Assembly: GCA_023426225.1 (NCBI GenBank)
Contig: JAFABD010000052.1
Span: 1-7,996 of the forward strand
Direction of reading: 5' to 3'
DNA: 7,996 nt
Source: Pseudomonadota bacterium
GTDB lineage: Bacteria; Pseudomonadota; Alphaproteobacteria; Sphingomonadales; Sphingomonadaceae
Within the stretch, counting starts at the first letter, position 1. Each line of letters starts with the position of its first letter. The notes beneath the pieces were generated by a model. The model had not been told where the DNA came from and searched no databases. It saw only the letters and a program-made list of their open reading frames with translations. This document shows positions 1 through 5,790 of the stretch, piece by piece. Both the position numbers and the translations under genes were made by a program.

Positions 1-867
1 GAGCCGGTGCCGGTGGCGCAGACGCCGGTGCTCGAACCCGGCCGCTATGCCGCGATGGTGGCGCGCGCCAAGGACTATATCGCCGCGGGCGACATCTTTC
101 AGGTGGTGCTGGCGCAGCGTTTCACCACGCCGTTCACGCTGCCGCCGTTCGAGCTTTATCGCGCGCTGCGGCGCGTGAACCCCTCGCCCTTCCTCTATCA
201 CCTCGACCTGCCGGGCTTTGCGCTGACCGGATCGAGCCCGGAGATCCTGGTGCGCGCGCGCGACGGCGAGATCACGATCCGCCCGATCGCGGGAACGCGC
301 CCGCGCGGCCGCACCGCCGCCGAGGACGACGCCAATCGCCAGAGCCTGCTCGCCGATCCCAAGGAGCGTGCCGAGCACCTGATGCTGCTCGATCTGGGCC
401 GCAACGATGTCGGCCGTGCCGCCGCCGCGGGCAGCGTGCGCGTGACCGACAGCTATGCCGTCGAGTTCTACAGCCATGTGATGCACATCGTGTCGAACGT
501 GGTGGGACAGCTTCGCCCCGGCGCCGACGCGCTCGACGCGCTGTTCGCGGGCTTTCCCGCCGGCACGGTGAGCGGCGCCCCCAAGGTGCGCGCGTGCCAG
601 ATCATCGCCGAGCTCGAGCCCGAGACGCGCGGCCCCTATGCCGGCGGCGTCGGCTATTTCTCCCCCGACGGGTCGATGGACAGCTGCATCGTGCTGCGCA
701 CCGCGCTGGTGAAGGACGGCGTGATGCACGTCCAGTCGGGCGCAGGCATCGTCGCCGACAGCGACCCCGCCTATGAGCAGCGCGAGTGCGAGGCAAAGGC
801 AGGCGCATTGTTCGCCGCCGCACGCGAGGCCGTCGCGCAGGCCGCCGAGGCCGATTTCGGCCAGTAG
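1..867 (+). CDS. trpE: Anthranilate synthase component I (TrpE), C-terminal part, 5' truncated by the window edge
   Basis: This subunit of anthranilate synthase converts chorismate to anthranilate, using ammonia supplied by TrpG; it is the first committed step of tryptophan synthesis, in the cytoplasm. The frame is open from base 1, and 288 residues are visible. TrpE is usually about 500 residues, so roughly the N-terminal 40% is missing, including the region that binds feedback tryptophan. The visible part is the chorismate-binding domain. It has YIAAGDIFQVV near residues 22-32, the family signature PIAGTRPRG at 95-103, DLGRNDVGR from 131, FPAGTVSGAPK at 185-195, and a QSGAGIVADSDP stretch near 245-256. 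These make TrpE more likely than PabB or a salicylate/isochorismate synthase, and trpG lies downstream. The GTG at position 7 is internal, not a start. The gene ends at TAG 865-867 and converges on the minus-strand gene at 990-1427, so it does not run directly into trpG. Confidence 0.96.
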   Translation, partial: EPVPVAQTPVLEPGRYAAMVARAKDYIAAGDIFQVVLAQRFTTPFTLPPFELYRALRRVNPSPFLYHLDLPGFALTGSSPEILVRARDGEITIRPIAGTRPRGRTAAEDDANRQSLLADPKERAEHLMLLDLGRNDVGRAAAAGSVRVTDSYAVEFYSHVMHIVSNVVGQLRPGADALDALFAGFPAGTVSGAPKVRACQIIAELEPETRGPYAGGVGYFSPDGSMDSCIVLRTALVKDGVMHVQSGAGIVADSDPAYEQRECEAKAGALFAAAREAVAQAAEADFGQ

Positions 868-935
868 GACCGGAGCCGCGGGATCTTAGCCGGCCGGCGG
901 GGCTTCGGCCTTAGGGACGGCTGCGGCGACGGCAC

Positions 936-957
936 GGGCGGGGGCGATCCCCCGCCC
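936..957. terminator. GC-rich hairpin in the convergent gap between trpE and the exported-protein gene
   Basis: A perfect 9-bp stem (GGGCGGGGG, 936-944, with CCCCCGCCC, 949-957) closes a 4-base loop. It lies between the stop of trpE (867) and the stop of the opposing gene (990), where a terminator serving both would be expected. No T-run follows on either strand, so it is not a classic intrinsic terminator. It may act as a bidirectional, U-less terminator or as a 3'-end stabiliser. The rest of the 868-989 gap shows nothing else I can support. Confidence 0.5.
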
Positions 958-989
958 CGCCCGGCACCGCTTCCGAAAGCGTCGCGCGA

Positions 990-1427
990 TCAGGGAACGT
1001 CGGTGCGGCGCATCTCGCGCGCTTCCTTCGCCTCGCGGTCGAGCCGCTCCTGCGCCCATTGCTGGATCATCTTGCGCGTGCAGCCGGTCTGCGCGGCGAC
1101 GCCCACCGGCGAGCACGATCCCGGCAGCCCCGCGCTGGCGGCGCCGATTTCCTCGACCGTTTCCATGCGGCGCGTCCAGGCGGTGCCCTTCGGGCTCTGA
1201 TCGGGCTGTTCGCGGAAGCGCTTGGGAATGCGATAGGGCGATTCGCCGGCATTCGCGCACACGACGATCTCGTCGGGCGCGGCGGGCTTGGGGCAGGCCT
1301 CGTCCCCGTAAAGCAGGATCGAGCGCACCCGGCGCGGCGGCGCTTCCTGGCCGGTCGCGGCAGGCGTGGTCTGAAGCGGTGCGGGGCCGGCGGCAAAGGC
1401 GGCGGCGATCAGCAGGCTGGCAAGCAT
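990..1427 (-). CDS. Small exported protein of unknown function with four cysteines
   Basis: I cannot assign a function to this 145-residue protein. Residues 1-14 (MLASLLIAAAFAAG) form a short hydrophobic segment like a signal peptide, followed by an Ala/Pro/Thr-rich linker to about residue 32, so it is probably periplasmic. The mature part has ILLYGDEACP (37-46), DEIVVCANAGESPYRIPKR (52-70), GSCSPVG (103-109) and a charged C-terminal helix with QQWAQERLDREAKEA. Four cysteines (45, 57, 105, 116) form two close pairs, which would suit two disulfides. The start at 1427 is well supported: on the minus strand AAGGAG (1433-1438) lies 5 bases before ATG. This also argues that the ORF is a real gene. 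The pattern 'DEIVVC...YRIP' resembles small exported sphingomonad hypothetical proteins I remember, but this is from memory. It is antisense between trpE and trpG; no link to tryptophan is visible. Confidence 0.8.
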   Translation of the reverse strand: MLASLLIAAAFAAGPAPLQTTPAATGQEAPPRRVRSILLYGDEACPKPAAPDEIVVCANAGESPYRIPKRFREQPDQSPKGTAWTRRMETVEEIGAASAGLPGSCSPVGVAAQTGCTRKMIQQWAQERLDREAKEAREMRRTDVP

Positions 1428-1466
1428 TCGGTCTCCTTAAGGTGGCGAGGCCCCTGTTCGCCCTTC

Positions 1467-1500
1467 GCAAAGCCCCGTAGCGCGAAGCGAAAGGCTTTGC
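1467..1500. repeat. Inverted repeat in the divergent region upstream of trpG
   Basis: GCAAAGCC (1467-1474) and GGCTTTGC (1493-1500) are perfect 8-bp inverted copies around an 18-base spacer. A second, partly exclusive stem is possible inside and to the left: CTTCGC (1463-1468) with GCGAAG (1482-1487). The element lies in the gap between the divergent exported-protein gene (start 1427) and trpG (start 1579). It could be an operator for a dimeric regulator or an RNA structure. No T-run follows, and I see no leader peptide with tryptophan codons, so ordinary attenuation is not supported. Confidence 0.5.
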
Positions 1501-1542
1501 AGCCGATTGCGGCGCGCGCGTGGCAGCGGCGTTGCGGGCGGA

Positions 1543-1571
1543 TTGTCGTCGCGCGCCAAAGGGCCTAACGC
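1543..1571 (+). promoter_or_regulatory. Possible promoter for trpG, placed for a leaderless transcript
   Basis: TTGTCG (1543-1548) and TAACGC (1566-1571) are 17 bases apart and resemble weak sigma70-type -35 and -10 boxes. Transcription would begin about 7 bases after the -10, at 1578-1579, which is the A of the trpG ATG. This agrees with the lack of a usable ribosome binding site: the only AGGA-like string (1574-1577) ends one base before the ATG. Both boxes are imperfect, so this remains an inference. Confidence 0.3.
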
Positions 1572-1578
1572 GCAGGAC

Positions 1579-2172
1579 ATGATCCTGGTCATCGACAATT
1601 ACGACAGCTTCACCTGGAACCTCGTCCATTACCTGATGGAACTGGGCGCCGAGGTGCGGGTGGTGCGCAACGACGCGCTTTCGCCGCAGGAGGCGATCGC
1701 GAGCGGCGCGCAGGCGTTCCTGATCTCCCCCGGCCCGTGCACGCCGAACGAGGCGGGCATCAGCCTCGACCTGGTCGGCGCCTGTGCCGAAGCGGGCAAG
1801 CCGTTGCTGGGCGTGTGCCTGGGCCATCAGTCGATCGGCCAGCATTTCGGCGGCAAGGTCGTGCGCGGCGGGCTCATGCACGGCAAGACCAGCCCGGTCA
1901 CGCACGACGGGACGGGGCTGTTCGAAGGCATCCCCTCACCCTTCACCGCCACGCGCTACCACTCGCTGATCGTCACCGACGTTCCCGACACGCTGGTGGT
2001 CAACGCGACCGCCGGCGACGGATCGGTGATGGGGCTGCGCCACCGCACGCTGCCGATCCATGGCGTGCAGTTCCACCCCGAGAGCATCGCCACCGAGCAC
2101 GGCCACGCGATGCTGGCCAATTTCCTGCGAATCGCGGGAATCGCCGCCAAGGGCGTGCCGGCCGCAGCCTGA
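1579..2172 (+). CDS. trpG: Anthranilate synthase component II, glutamine amidotransferase subunit (TrpG)
   Basis: TrpG hydrolyses glutamine and passes ammonia to TrpE for anthranilate formation. The protein has 197 residues, the usual size for a class I amidotransferase subunit. It begins MILVIDNYDSFTWNLVHYL, the standard N-terminus, so ATG 1579 is chosen although the frame stays open further upstream. The oxyanion region SPGPCTPNEAG is at 50-60. The nucleophile is Cys80 in GVCLGHQ, and the other triad members are His166 and Glu168 in HGVQFHPES. GKTSPV and YHSLIV are also family typical. The same subunit may serve PabB for folate in organisms without a separate PabA; the sequence cannot decide this. 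It is flanked on both sides by opposite-strand genes, so it appears to be transcribed alone, and it lacks a properly spaced Shine-Dalgarno sequence. Confidence 0.96.
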   Translation: MILVIDNYDSFTWNLVHYLMELGAEVRVVRNDALSPQEAIASGAQAFLISPGPCTPNEAGISLDLVGACAEAGKPLLGVCLGHQSIGQHFGGKVVRGGLMHGKTSPVTHDGTGLFEGIPSPFTATRYHSLIVTDVPDTLVVNATAGDGSVMGLRHRTLPIHGVQFHPESIATEHGHAMLANFLRIAGIAAKGVPAAA

Positions 2173-2216
2173 CGCCGACGCCGCGCACCCCGACCCCGCG
2201 GTGCCGATGCGGCCTC

Positions 2217-2240
2217 AGCCCGGCGGCCCCGGCGCGGGCT
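2217..2240. terminator. Hairpin in the convergent gap between trpG and the acetyltransferase gene
   Basis: AGCCCG (2217-2222) pairs with CGGGCT (2235-2240) around a GC-rich 12-base loop that can add a couple of inner pairs. It sits between the trpG stop (2172) and the stop of the opposing gene (2240-2242), a plausible place for a shared terminator. There is no T-run on the trpG side, and the stem is short, so support is modest. Confidence 0.35.
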
Positions 2241-2749
2241 CAAAGCGTGCGGCGCATCCAGCGCGCGGCATCGCCATAGCCGGCAAGCGCCGCGGGCGTC
2301 TCGGCCGGAGCGACATAGGCAAAGCCCTGCGCCGCCCAGAACCGGTCGGCGCCGTTGATCGCGGTGAGCGTGATGTCGCCGAACCCGGCGGCGCGGGCGA
2401 GATCGAGCACGAGCGCCACTGCGGCCGCCCCCGCCCCGGTGCCGCGCGCGGCAGGCAACAGCGCGATGTCGTGGAGATAATAGGTGTCCGCGTCCTGCGG
2501 CAGCGCGCCGAGCATCGCGCCGAGCGCCGGCGGATGGCTGCGCACCCAGGGATGCGTGACGAGATAGCCCGTCACCCGGTCCGCATCGCCCGCGGCGGTG
2601 CCGAGATGGACATGGCAGCCAGCCGGATAGAGGCGGAGGCGTTCGGCATAGACCGGCGGCGCCTCGGTATAGGCGCCGTGGACCGAATCCGAGATCGCGG
2701 CGACCGCATCCAGATCCTCAACGCGCATCGGGCGCCAGCCGCCTGCCAT
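2240..2749 (-). CDS. GNAT-family N-acetyltransferase
   Basis: This is a single-domain GCN5-related N-acetyltransferase, which transfers an acetyl group from acetyl-CoA to an amine. The substrate is unknown. With the start used here it has 169 residues. It opens with the typical WRPMRVEDLDAVAAI (5-19). The core strand and acetyl-CoA loop YYLHDIALLPAARGTGAG runs over about 90-107, with the pyrophosphate-binding RGTGAG at 102-107. The late motif NGADRFWAAQGF (132-143) is the usual end of motif B. Three in-frame ATGs compete (2767, 2758, 2749). Only 2749 has a reasonably spaced ribosome binding site (GGGAG, 9 bases upstream), and it gives the normal short N-terminus; starting at 2767 would add six residues. 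The gene is antisense between trpG and trpD and shares no operon with them. Amino acids, peptides, antibiotics or protein N-termini could all be substrates. Confidence 0.88.
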   Translation of the reverse strand: MAGGWRPMRVEDLDAVAAISDSVHGAYTEAPPVYAERLRLYPAGCHVHLGTAAGDADRVTGYLVTHPWVRSHPPALGAMLGALPQDADTYYLHDIALLPAARGTGAGAAAVALVLDLARAAGFGDITLTAINGADRFWAAQGFAYVAPAETPAALAGYGDAARWMRRTL

Positions 2750-2868
2750 TCCCACCATCTCCCGCATCCAGGCCGGACCGCGCCGGCATCGTCAAAACGC
2801 ATCGCCCTCCCGCCCCCGATCGCCGCGCCGGCACGGAAGGGCTCGACTTGTCGGCGGCGGAACGGAAT

Positions 2869-2873
2869 AGAGG
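2869..2873 (+). promoter_or_regulatory. Ribosome binding site that fixes the trpD start
   Basis: AGAGG lies 4 bases before GTG 2878. It supports that GTG over the upstream in-frame TTG at 2848, which has no such site and would add ten residues without family character. The rest of the 2750-2877 gap, between the divergent acetyltransferase gene and trpD, presumably holds promoters for both. I could not pick out a convincing -35/-10 pair. Confidence 0.55.
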
Positions 2874-2877
2874 CGCG

Positions 2878-3873
2878 GTGACCACCTATTCGTTCCTTCC
2901 CGATCCCGCCAGCCCGCTCGCGCGCGAAACCGCGGCGCAGGCCTTTGCCGACATGCTCGACGGCAAGGTCGACGAGGCGGCGATCATCGCCTTTCTGATC
3001 GCGCTGTCCGAGCGCGGCGAGACGAGCATCGAAATCGCCGAGGCGGCGCGCGCGATGCGCGAGCGGCTGATCCCGATCACCGCGCCCGCCGGGGCGATCG
3101 ACGTGTGCGGCACCGGCGGCGACGGGCACCACACGCTCAACGTCTCGACCGCGGTGAGCCTGGTCGTCGCGGCGTGCGGCGTCCCGGTGGCGAAGCACGG
3201 CAACCGCGCCGCATCGTCCAAGGCGGGTGCGGCGGACACGCTGGAGGCGCTGGGCCTCGACCTCGACCGCGCGGCGGCGCGCGCCGAGGAGAGCCTGAAC
3301 CGGCTGGGCATCGCCTTTCTGTTCGCGCAGCACCACCATCCGGCACTGGCGCGGCTGGGGCCGATCCGCCGCAAGATCGCACGCCGCACGATCTTCAACC
3401 TGATGGGGCCGCTCGCCAACCCGGCGCACGTCACGCGCCAGCTGATCGGGATCGCGCGACCCGACTATGCGCCGATCTATGCCGAGGCGCTCGCGCAGCT
3501 CGGCACCGAATGCGCGGCGGTGATTTCGGGCGAGGAAGGGCTCGACGAGCTTTCGACCGAGGGGGTGAGCATCGCGGTCAATGTCGGCACCGCGACGCTG
3601 CCCGGCCGGATCGTTCCCGAGGATGCCGGATTGCCGCGCCATCCGCTCGCCGCGATCCGCGGCGGCGACCCCGCGTACAATGCAGTCGCGCTGCGCCGGC
3701 TGTTGCAGGGCGAGCATGGCGCGTATCGCGACGCGGTGCTGCTAAACGCCGCCGCCGCGCTGATGATCGGCGGCGCGGCCGACACGCTGACCGACGGCGC
3801 CGCGCGCGCCGCCGAGGCGATCGACAAGGGCCTTGCCAACCGGCTGCTCGACTGCTGGATCGATTTCGTATGA
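2878..3873 (+). CDS. trpD: Anthranilate phosphoribosyltransferase (TrpD)
   Basis: TrpD joins anthranilate to phosphoribosyl pyrophosphate to give phosphoribosyl-anthranilate, the second step of the tryptophan pathway. The protein has 331 residues with the GTG start chosen here, normal for the family. After the small helical N-terminal domain comes the diphosphate-binding GTGGDG (78-83), then NVST (88-91) and the loop KHGNRAASSKAG (106-117). The anthranilate-site region FLFAQHHHPAL is at 148-157, then RRTIFNLMGPLANP (169-182). The metal-binding acidic pair is Asp223-Glu224 in GLDELS. All expected catalytic motifs are present. The stop TGA (3871-3873) overlaps the trpC start as ATGA, so the two genes are very likely translated together. 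It heads the trpDC block, separated from trpG by an antisense gene. Confidence 0.96.
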   Translation: MTTYSFLPDPASPLARETAAQAFADMLDGKVDEAAIIAFLIALSERGETSIEIAEAARAMRERLIPITAPAGAIDVCGTGGDGHHTLNVSTAVSLVVAACGVPVAKHGNRAASSKAGAADTLEALGLDLDRAAARAEESLNRLGIAFLFAQHHHPALARLGPIRRKIARRTIFNLMGPLANPAHVTRQLIGIARPDYAPIYAEALAQLGTECAAVISGEEGLDELSTEGVSIAVNVGTATLPGRIVPEDAGLPRHPLAAIRGGDPAYNAVALRRLLQGEHGAYRDAVLLNAAAALMIGGAADTLTDGAARAAEAIDKGLANRLLDCWIDFV

Positions 3874-4640
3874 CGACGATGCTCGACACCATTCTGGAGA
3901 CCAAGCGCCGCGAGGTCGCCGAACGCCGACGCGCGCCGCGCGAATACCCCGCCCCCACCGCGCCGCGCGGGTTCAAGGCCGCGCTCGACGCCAGGGTGGC
4001 GGCGGGCGGGTTCGGGCTGATCGCCGAGATCAAGAAGGCGAGTCCGTCCAAGGGGCTGATCCGCGCCGATTTCGATCCGCCCGCGCATGCCCGTGCCTAT
4101 GCCGAGGGCGGTGCGGCGTGCCTGTCGGTGCTGACCGACCATGATTATTTCCAGGGGCATGAGGACTATCTGATCGCCGCCCGCGCAGCCTGCCCGCTGC
4201 CGGTGCTGCGCAAGGACTTCATGGTCGATCCCTGGCAGGTGGGCGAGGCGCGCGCGATGGGGGCCGACGCGATCCTGATCATCGTCGCCGCGCTCGACGA
4301 CGGGCAGATGGCGGAGATCGAGGCCGCGGCGATCGAGGCGGGCATGGACGCGCTGATCGAAGTGCACGATGCAGCCGAGCTCGAGCGGGCATTGCGGCTC
4401 AAGTCGCGCCTGATCGGGGTGAACAACCGCAATCTCAAGGACTTCAGCGTCGATCTTCGTCGCACCTATGAACTGGTTCAGCTCGCGCCGGCGGGATGCA
4501 CCTTTGTCGCCGAGAGCGGGCTGACATCGCGTGCCGACCTCGACGCGATGGCGGCGCATGACGTGCGTTGCTTCCTGATCGGCGAGGCATTGATGCGCCA
4601 GCCCGACGTCGCGGCGGCCACGCGGGCGCTGATCGGCTGA
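3870..4640 (+). CDS. trpC: Indole-3-glycerol-phosphate synthase (TrpC)
   Basis: TrpC closes the indole ring of carboxyphenylaminodeoxyribulose phosphate, with loss of CO2 and water, giving indole-3-glycerol phosphate. It is a 256-residue single-domain TIM barrel without a fused TrpF. The signature LIAEIKKASPSKG spans 50-62. By comparison with the well-studied archaeal enzyme, the catalytic residues are Glu53, Lys55, Lys115 (LRKDF), Glu164 (EVHD), Asn185 (NNRNL), Glu215 and Ser216 (AESG), and all are present. FLIGEALMR (235-243) is the usual C-terminal phosphate-binding end. ATG 3870 overlaps the trpD stop by 4 bases, so translational coupling is expected; a second ATG at 3879 is possible but less likely. 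The frame is open well upstream inside trpD, but that part is a shadow. No terminator is evident after the stop. Confidence 0.97.
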   Translation: MTTMLDTILETKRREVAERRRAPREYPAPTAPRGFKAALDARVAAGGFGLIAEIKKASPSKGLIRADFDPPAHARAYAEGGAACLSVLTDHDYFQGHEDYLIAARAACPLPVLRKDFMVDPWQVGEARAMGADAILIIVAALDDGQMAEIEAAAIEAGMDALIEVHDAAELERALRLKSRLIGVNNRNLKDFSVDLRRTYELVQLAPAGCTFVAESGLTSRADLDAMAAHDVRCFLIGEALMRQPDVAAATRALIG

Positions 4641-4662
4641 GGCGCCTGCGCGGTGCGGTAGG

Positions 4663-4714
4663 GAATCCACAACCATCCGTCTTAACCGCGCCTTCAGCAA
4701 CGCGGTCCAGAGTC
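4663..4714 (+). promoter_or_regulatory. Putative cell-cycle control region: CtrA-like site flanked by two GANTC sites
   Basis: TTAA-N7-TTCA (4682-4696) matches the CtrA consensus TTAA-N7-TTAA at seven of eight positions. It is flanked by GAATC (4663-4667) and GAGTC (4710-4714), both GANTC sites, the target of the alphaproteobacterial methylase CcrM and relevant to GcrA. The cluster lies 29-80 bases upstream of the PilZ gene start, a normal place for promoter control. The A+T-rich match stands out in such GC-rich DNA. No binding is shown; this is motif reading only. Confidence 0.4.
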
Positions 4715-4742
4715 CGGCACGGGCGCTGGGATTAGACCAAGA

Positions 4743-5699
4743 ATGTACCAGTTACTGGGATCGGCAACGCTGTTTTCGCTGCTGCCCGACATCCATTCCT
4801 CGACCGACCTCCCCGATCCGGCGGCGTGCGATTTCGAATCGGCGGCGATCGAACTGGCCGAGGACGAGCATGGCTGTGCGGTGCTGTGCCTGGGCGCGCA
4901 CGCCGCGACGCTGAGCCTGCCCGCCGCCGAGGCACTGGCCGCCGCGCCCGAGGCGACGCTGCGGCTGGCGACCGGCGAACGCATCGCCGGACGGATCGAA
5001 CCCGGCGACAACGCGCGCGCGCTGTTCCGTTATGCCGAGCCGATCGACGTGGTGGGCGTGCTCGCGCGGACGCTTGCCGCACTTCCCGCCGACCGCCGGC
5101 GGATGCCGCGCGTCGCGATCTGGCACAAGGCGACGCTCCGGTGCGGCGACGACACCGATTTCGTGCTGGTGCGCAACATCTCGCAGCGCGGCGTGGGCAT
5201 CGAGACGAGCCGCCCGCTGGCCGAGGCCGACAATGTGCAACTGCTACTCGACGCGCTGACGCCGCTGAGCGGCACGGTGCGGTGGGTGAACGGCCGTCAT
5301 GCCGGACTGGCGCTCGACGACGAGATCGGCTGGCAGACGCTGATGCCGTGGCTCCGCGCGCTGCCGAAGCACAGTCAGCCGGCCGCACCGGTCGACGGCG
5401 CCGAGGCGGGGGCGATCATGCCCGACCTGCGCGCGATCCGCATCGACCTGCCCGTCCGGCTGCGGCGCGGCGTGCAGTGGTGGAACGCGCGCGCACGATC
5501 GCTGACGCGCAACCTGGTCGAACTCGAGACGCGCGCCGGCTGTGCGCCGGGCACGAGCCTGTGGGTGTCGTTGCCGGGCATCGGCGGCGGCCCCGCCAAT
5601 GTGATCGACGCAGCCCCCGACCGGCTGCTCTGCGCGTTCCGCCTGCCGCTTCCCGAACGCGCGATGGGGCTGGCGCGGGGGCATCTGAGCCACGACTGA
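4743..5699 (+). CDS. PilZ-domain protein, probable c-di-GMP receptor
   Basis: This cytoplasmic protein has 318 residues, no signal peptide and no evident membrane segment. The central part (about 117-200) is a PilZ domain. The c-di-GMP-binding elements are R119xxxR123 in RRRMPR and N145xSxxG150 in NISQRGVGIE, followed by a barrel ending TVRWVNGRHAGLAL. It is therefore likely to bind c-di-GMP and control motility, adhesion or exopolysaccharide; the partner is unknown. Residues about 225-305 (from RAIRIDLPVRLRRG to LLCAFRLPLP) look like a second PilZ-like barrel without these motifs. Residues about 30-100 show a similar strand pattern. An Ala/Pro linker lies near 210-223. The start at 4743 gives a natural N-terminus but has no clear Shine-Dalgarno sequence. 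The gene is alone between trpC and lexA, 102 bases after trpC, with CtrA- and GANTC-like sites upstream. The domain call is firm; the role is inferred. Confidence 0.85.
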   Translation: MYQLLGSATLFSLLPDIHSSTDLPDPAACDFESAAIELAEDEHGCAVLCLGAHAATLSLPAAEALAAAPEATLRLATGERIAGRIEPGDNARALFRYAEPIDVVGVLARTLAALPADRRRMPRVAIWHKATLRCGDDTDFVLVRNISQRGVGIETSRPLAEADNVQLLLDALTPLSGTVRWVNGRHAGLALDDEIGWQTLMPWLRALPKHSQPAAPVDGAEAGAIMPDLRAIRIDLPVRLRRGVQWWNARARSLTRNLVELETRAGCAPGTSLWVSLPGIGGGPANVIDAAPDRLLCAFRLPLPERAMGLARGHLSHD

Positions 5700-5730
5700 C
5701 CCGAGACGACGCGCGAACACGCGGCATCGC

Positions 5731-5759
5731 TTGACAGCGCACGGGAACATTGCGTAAAC
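5731..5759 (+). promoter_or_regulatory. lexA promoter, sigma70-type
   Basis: A perfect -35 box TTGACA (5731-5736), a 17-base spacer and a -10-like GTAAAC (5754-5759) place the transcription start near 5766. The start falls inside the adjoining SOS box, so bound LexA would block RNA polymerase. The 5' leader would be about 25 bases, enough for the ribosome binding site at 5780-5784. Confidence 0.7.
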
Positions 5760-5774
5760 GTTCCTCGTCTGTTC
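5760..5774 (+). promoter_or_regulatory. SOS box (LexA operator), alphaproteobacterial direct-repeat type
   Basis: GTTC (5760-5763), seven bases, GTTC (5771-5774): an exact match to the GTTC-N7-GTTC operator known for alphaproteobacterial LexA, unlike the CTGT-N8-ACAG box of enterobacteria. It directly follows the -10 element and covers the predicted start of transcription. This supports autorepression of lexA and places the host in Alphaproteobacteria. Confidence 0.88.
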
Positions 5775-5790
5775 TGGACGGAGGACCTGG

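Noticed and set aside
1507..1578. N-terminal extension of trpG
   Set aside because: The 24 extra residues have no family similarity; TrpG proteins begin at MILVIDNYDSF.
1428..1578. Tryptophan-codon leader peptide for attenuation
   Set aside because: No short ORF with clustered TGG codons and no terminator with T-run was found before trpG.
886..1905. Long minus-strand frame (339 codons) covering the exported-protein gene and part of trpG
   Set aside because: It overlaps the exported-protein gene, which has a signal peptide and strong ribosome binding site, in another frame and has no recognisable features.
2778..2833. Direct repeat CCGCGCCGGCA (2778-2788 and 2823-2833)
   Set aside because: Short and entirely GC-rich in very GC-rich DNA; likely chance.
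2848..2877. Upstream TTG start for trpD
   Set aside because: No ribosome binding site and non-conserved residues; GTG 2878 has AGAGG in front and gives the typical N-terminus.
3477..4700. Long open frame on the minus strand opposite trpD/trpC (407 codons)
   Set aside because: Arg-, Ala- and Gly-rich translation without domain features, fully opposite two certain genes; an effect of GC-rich codon use.
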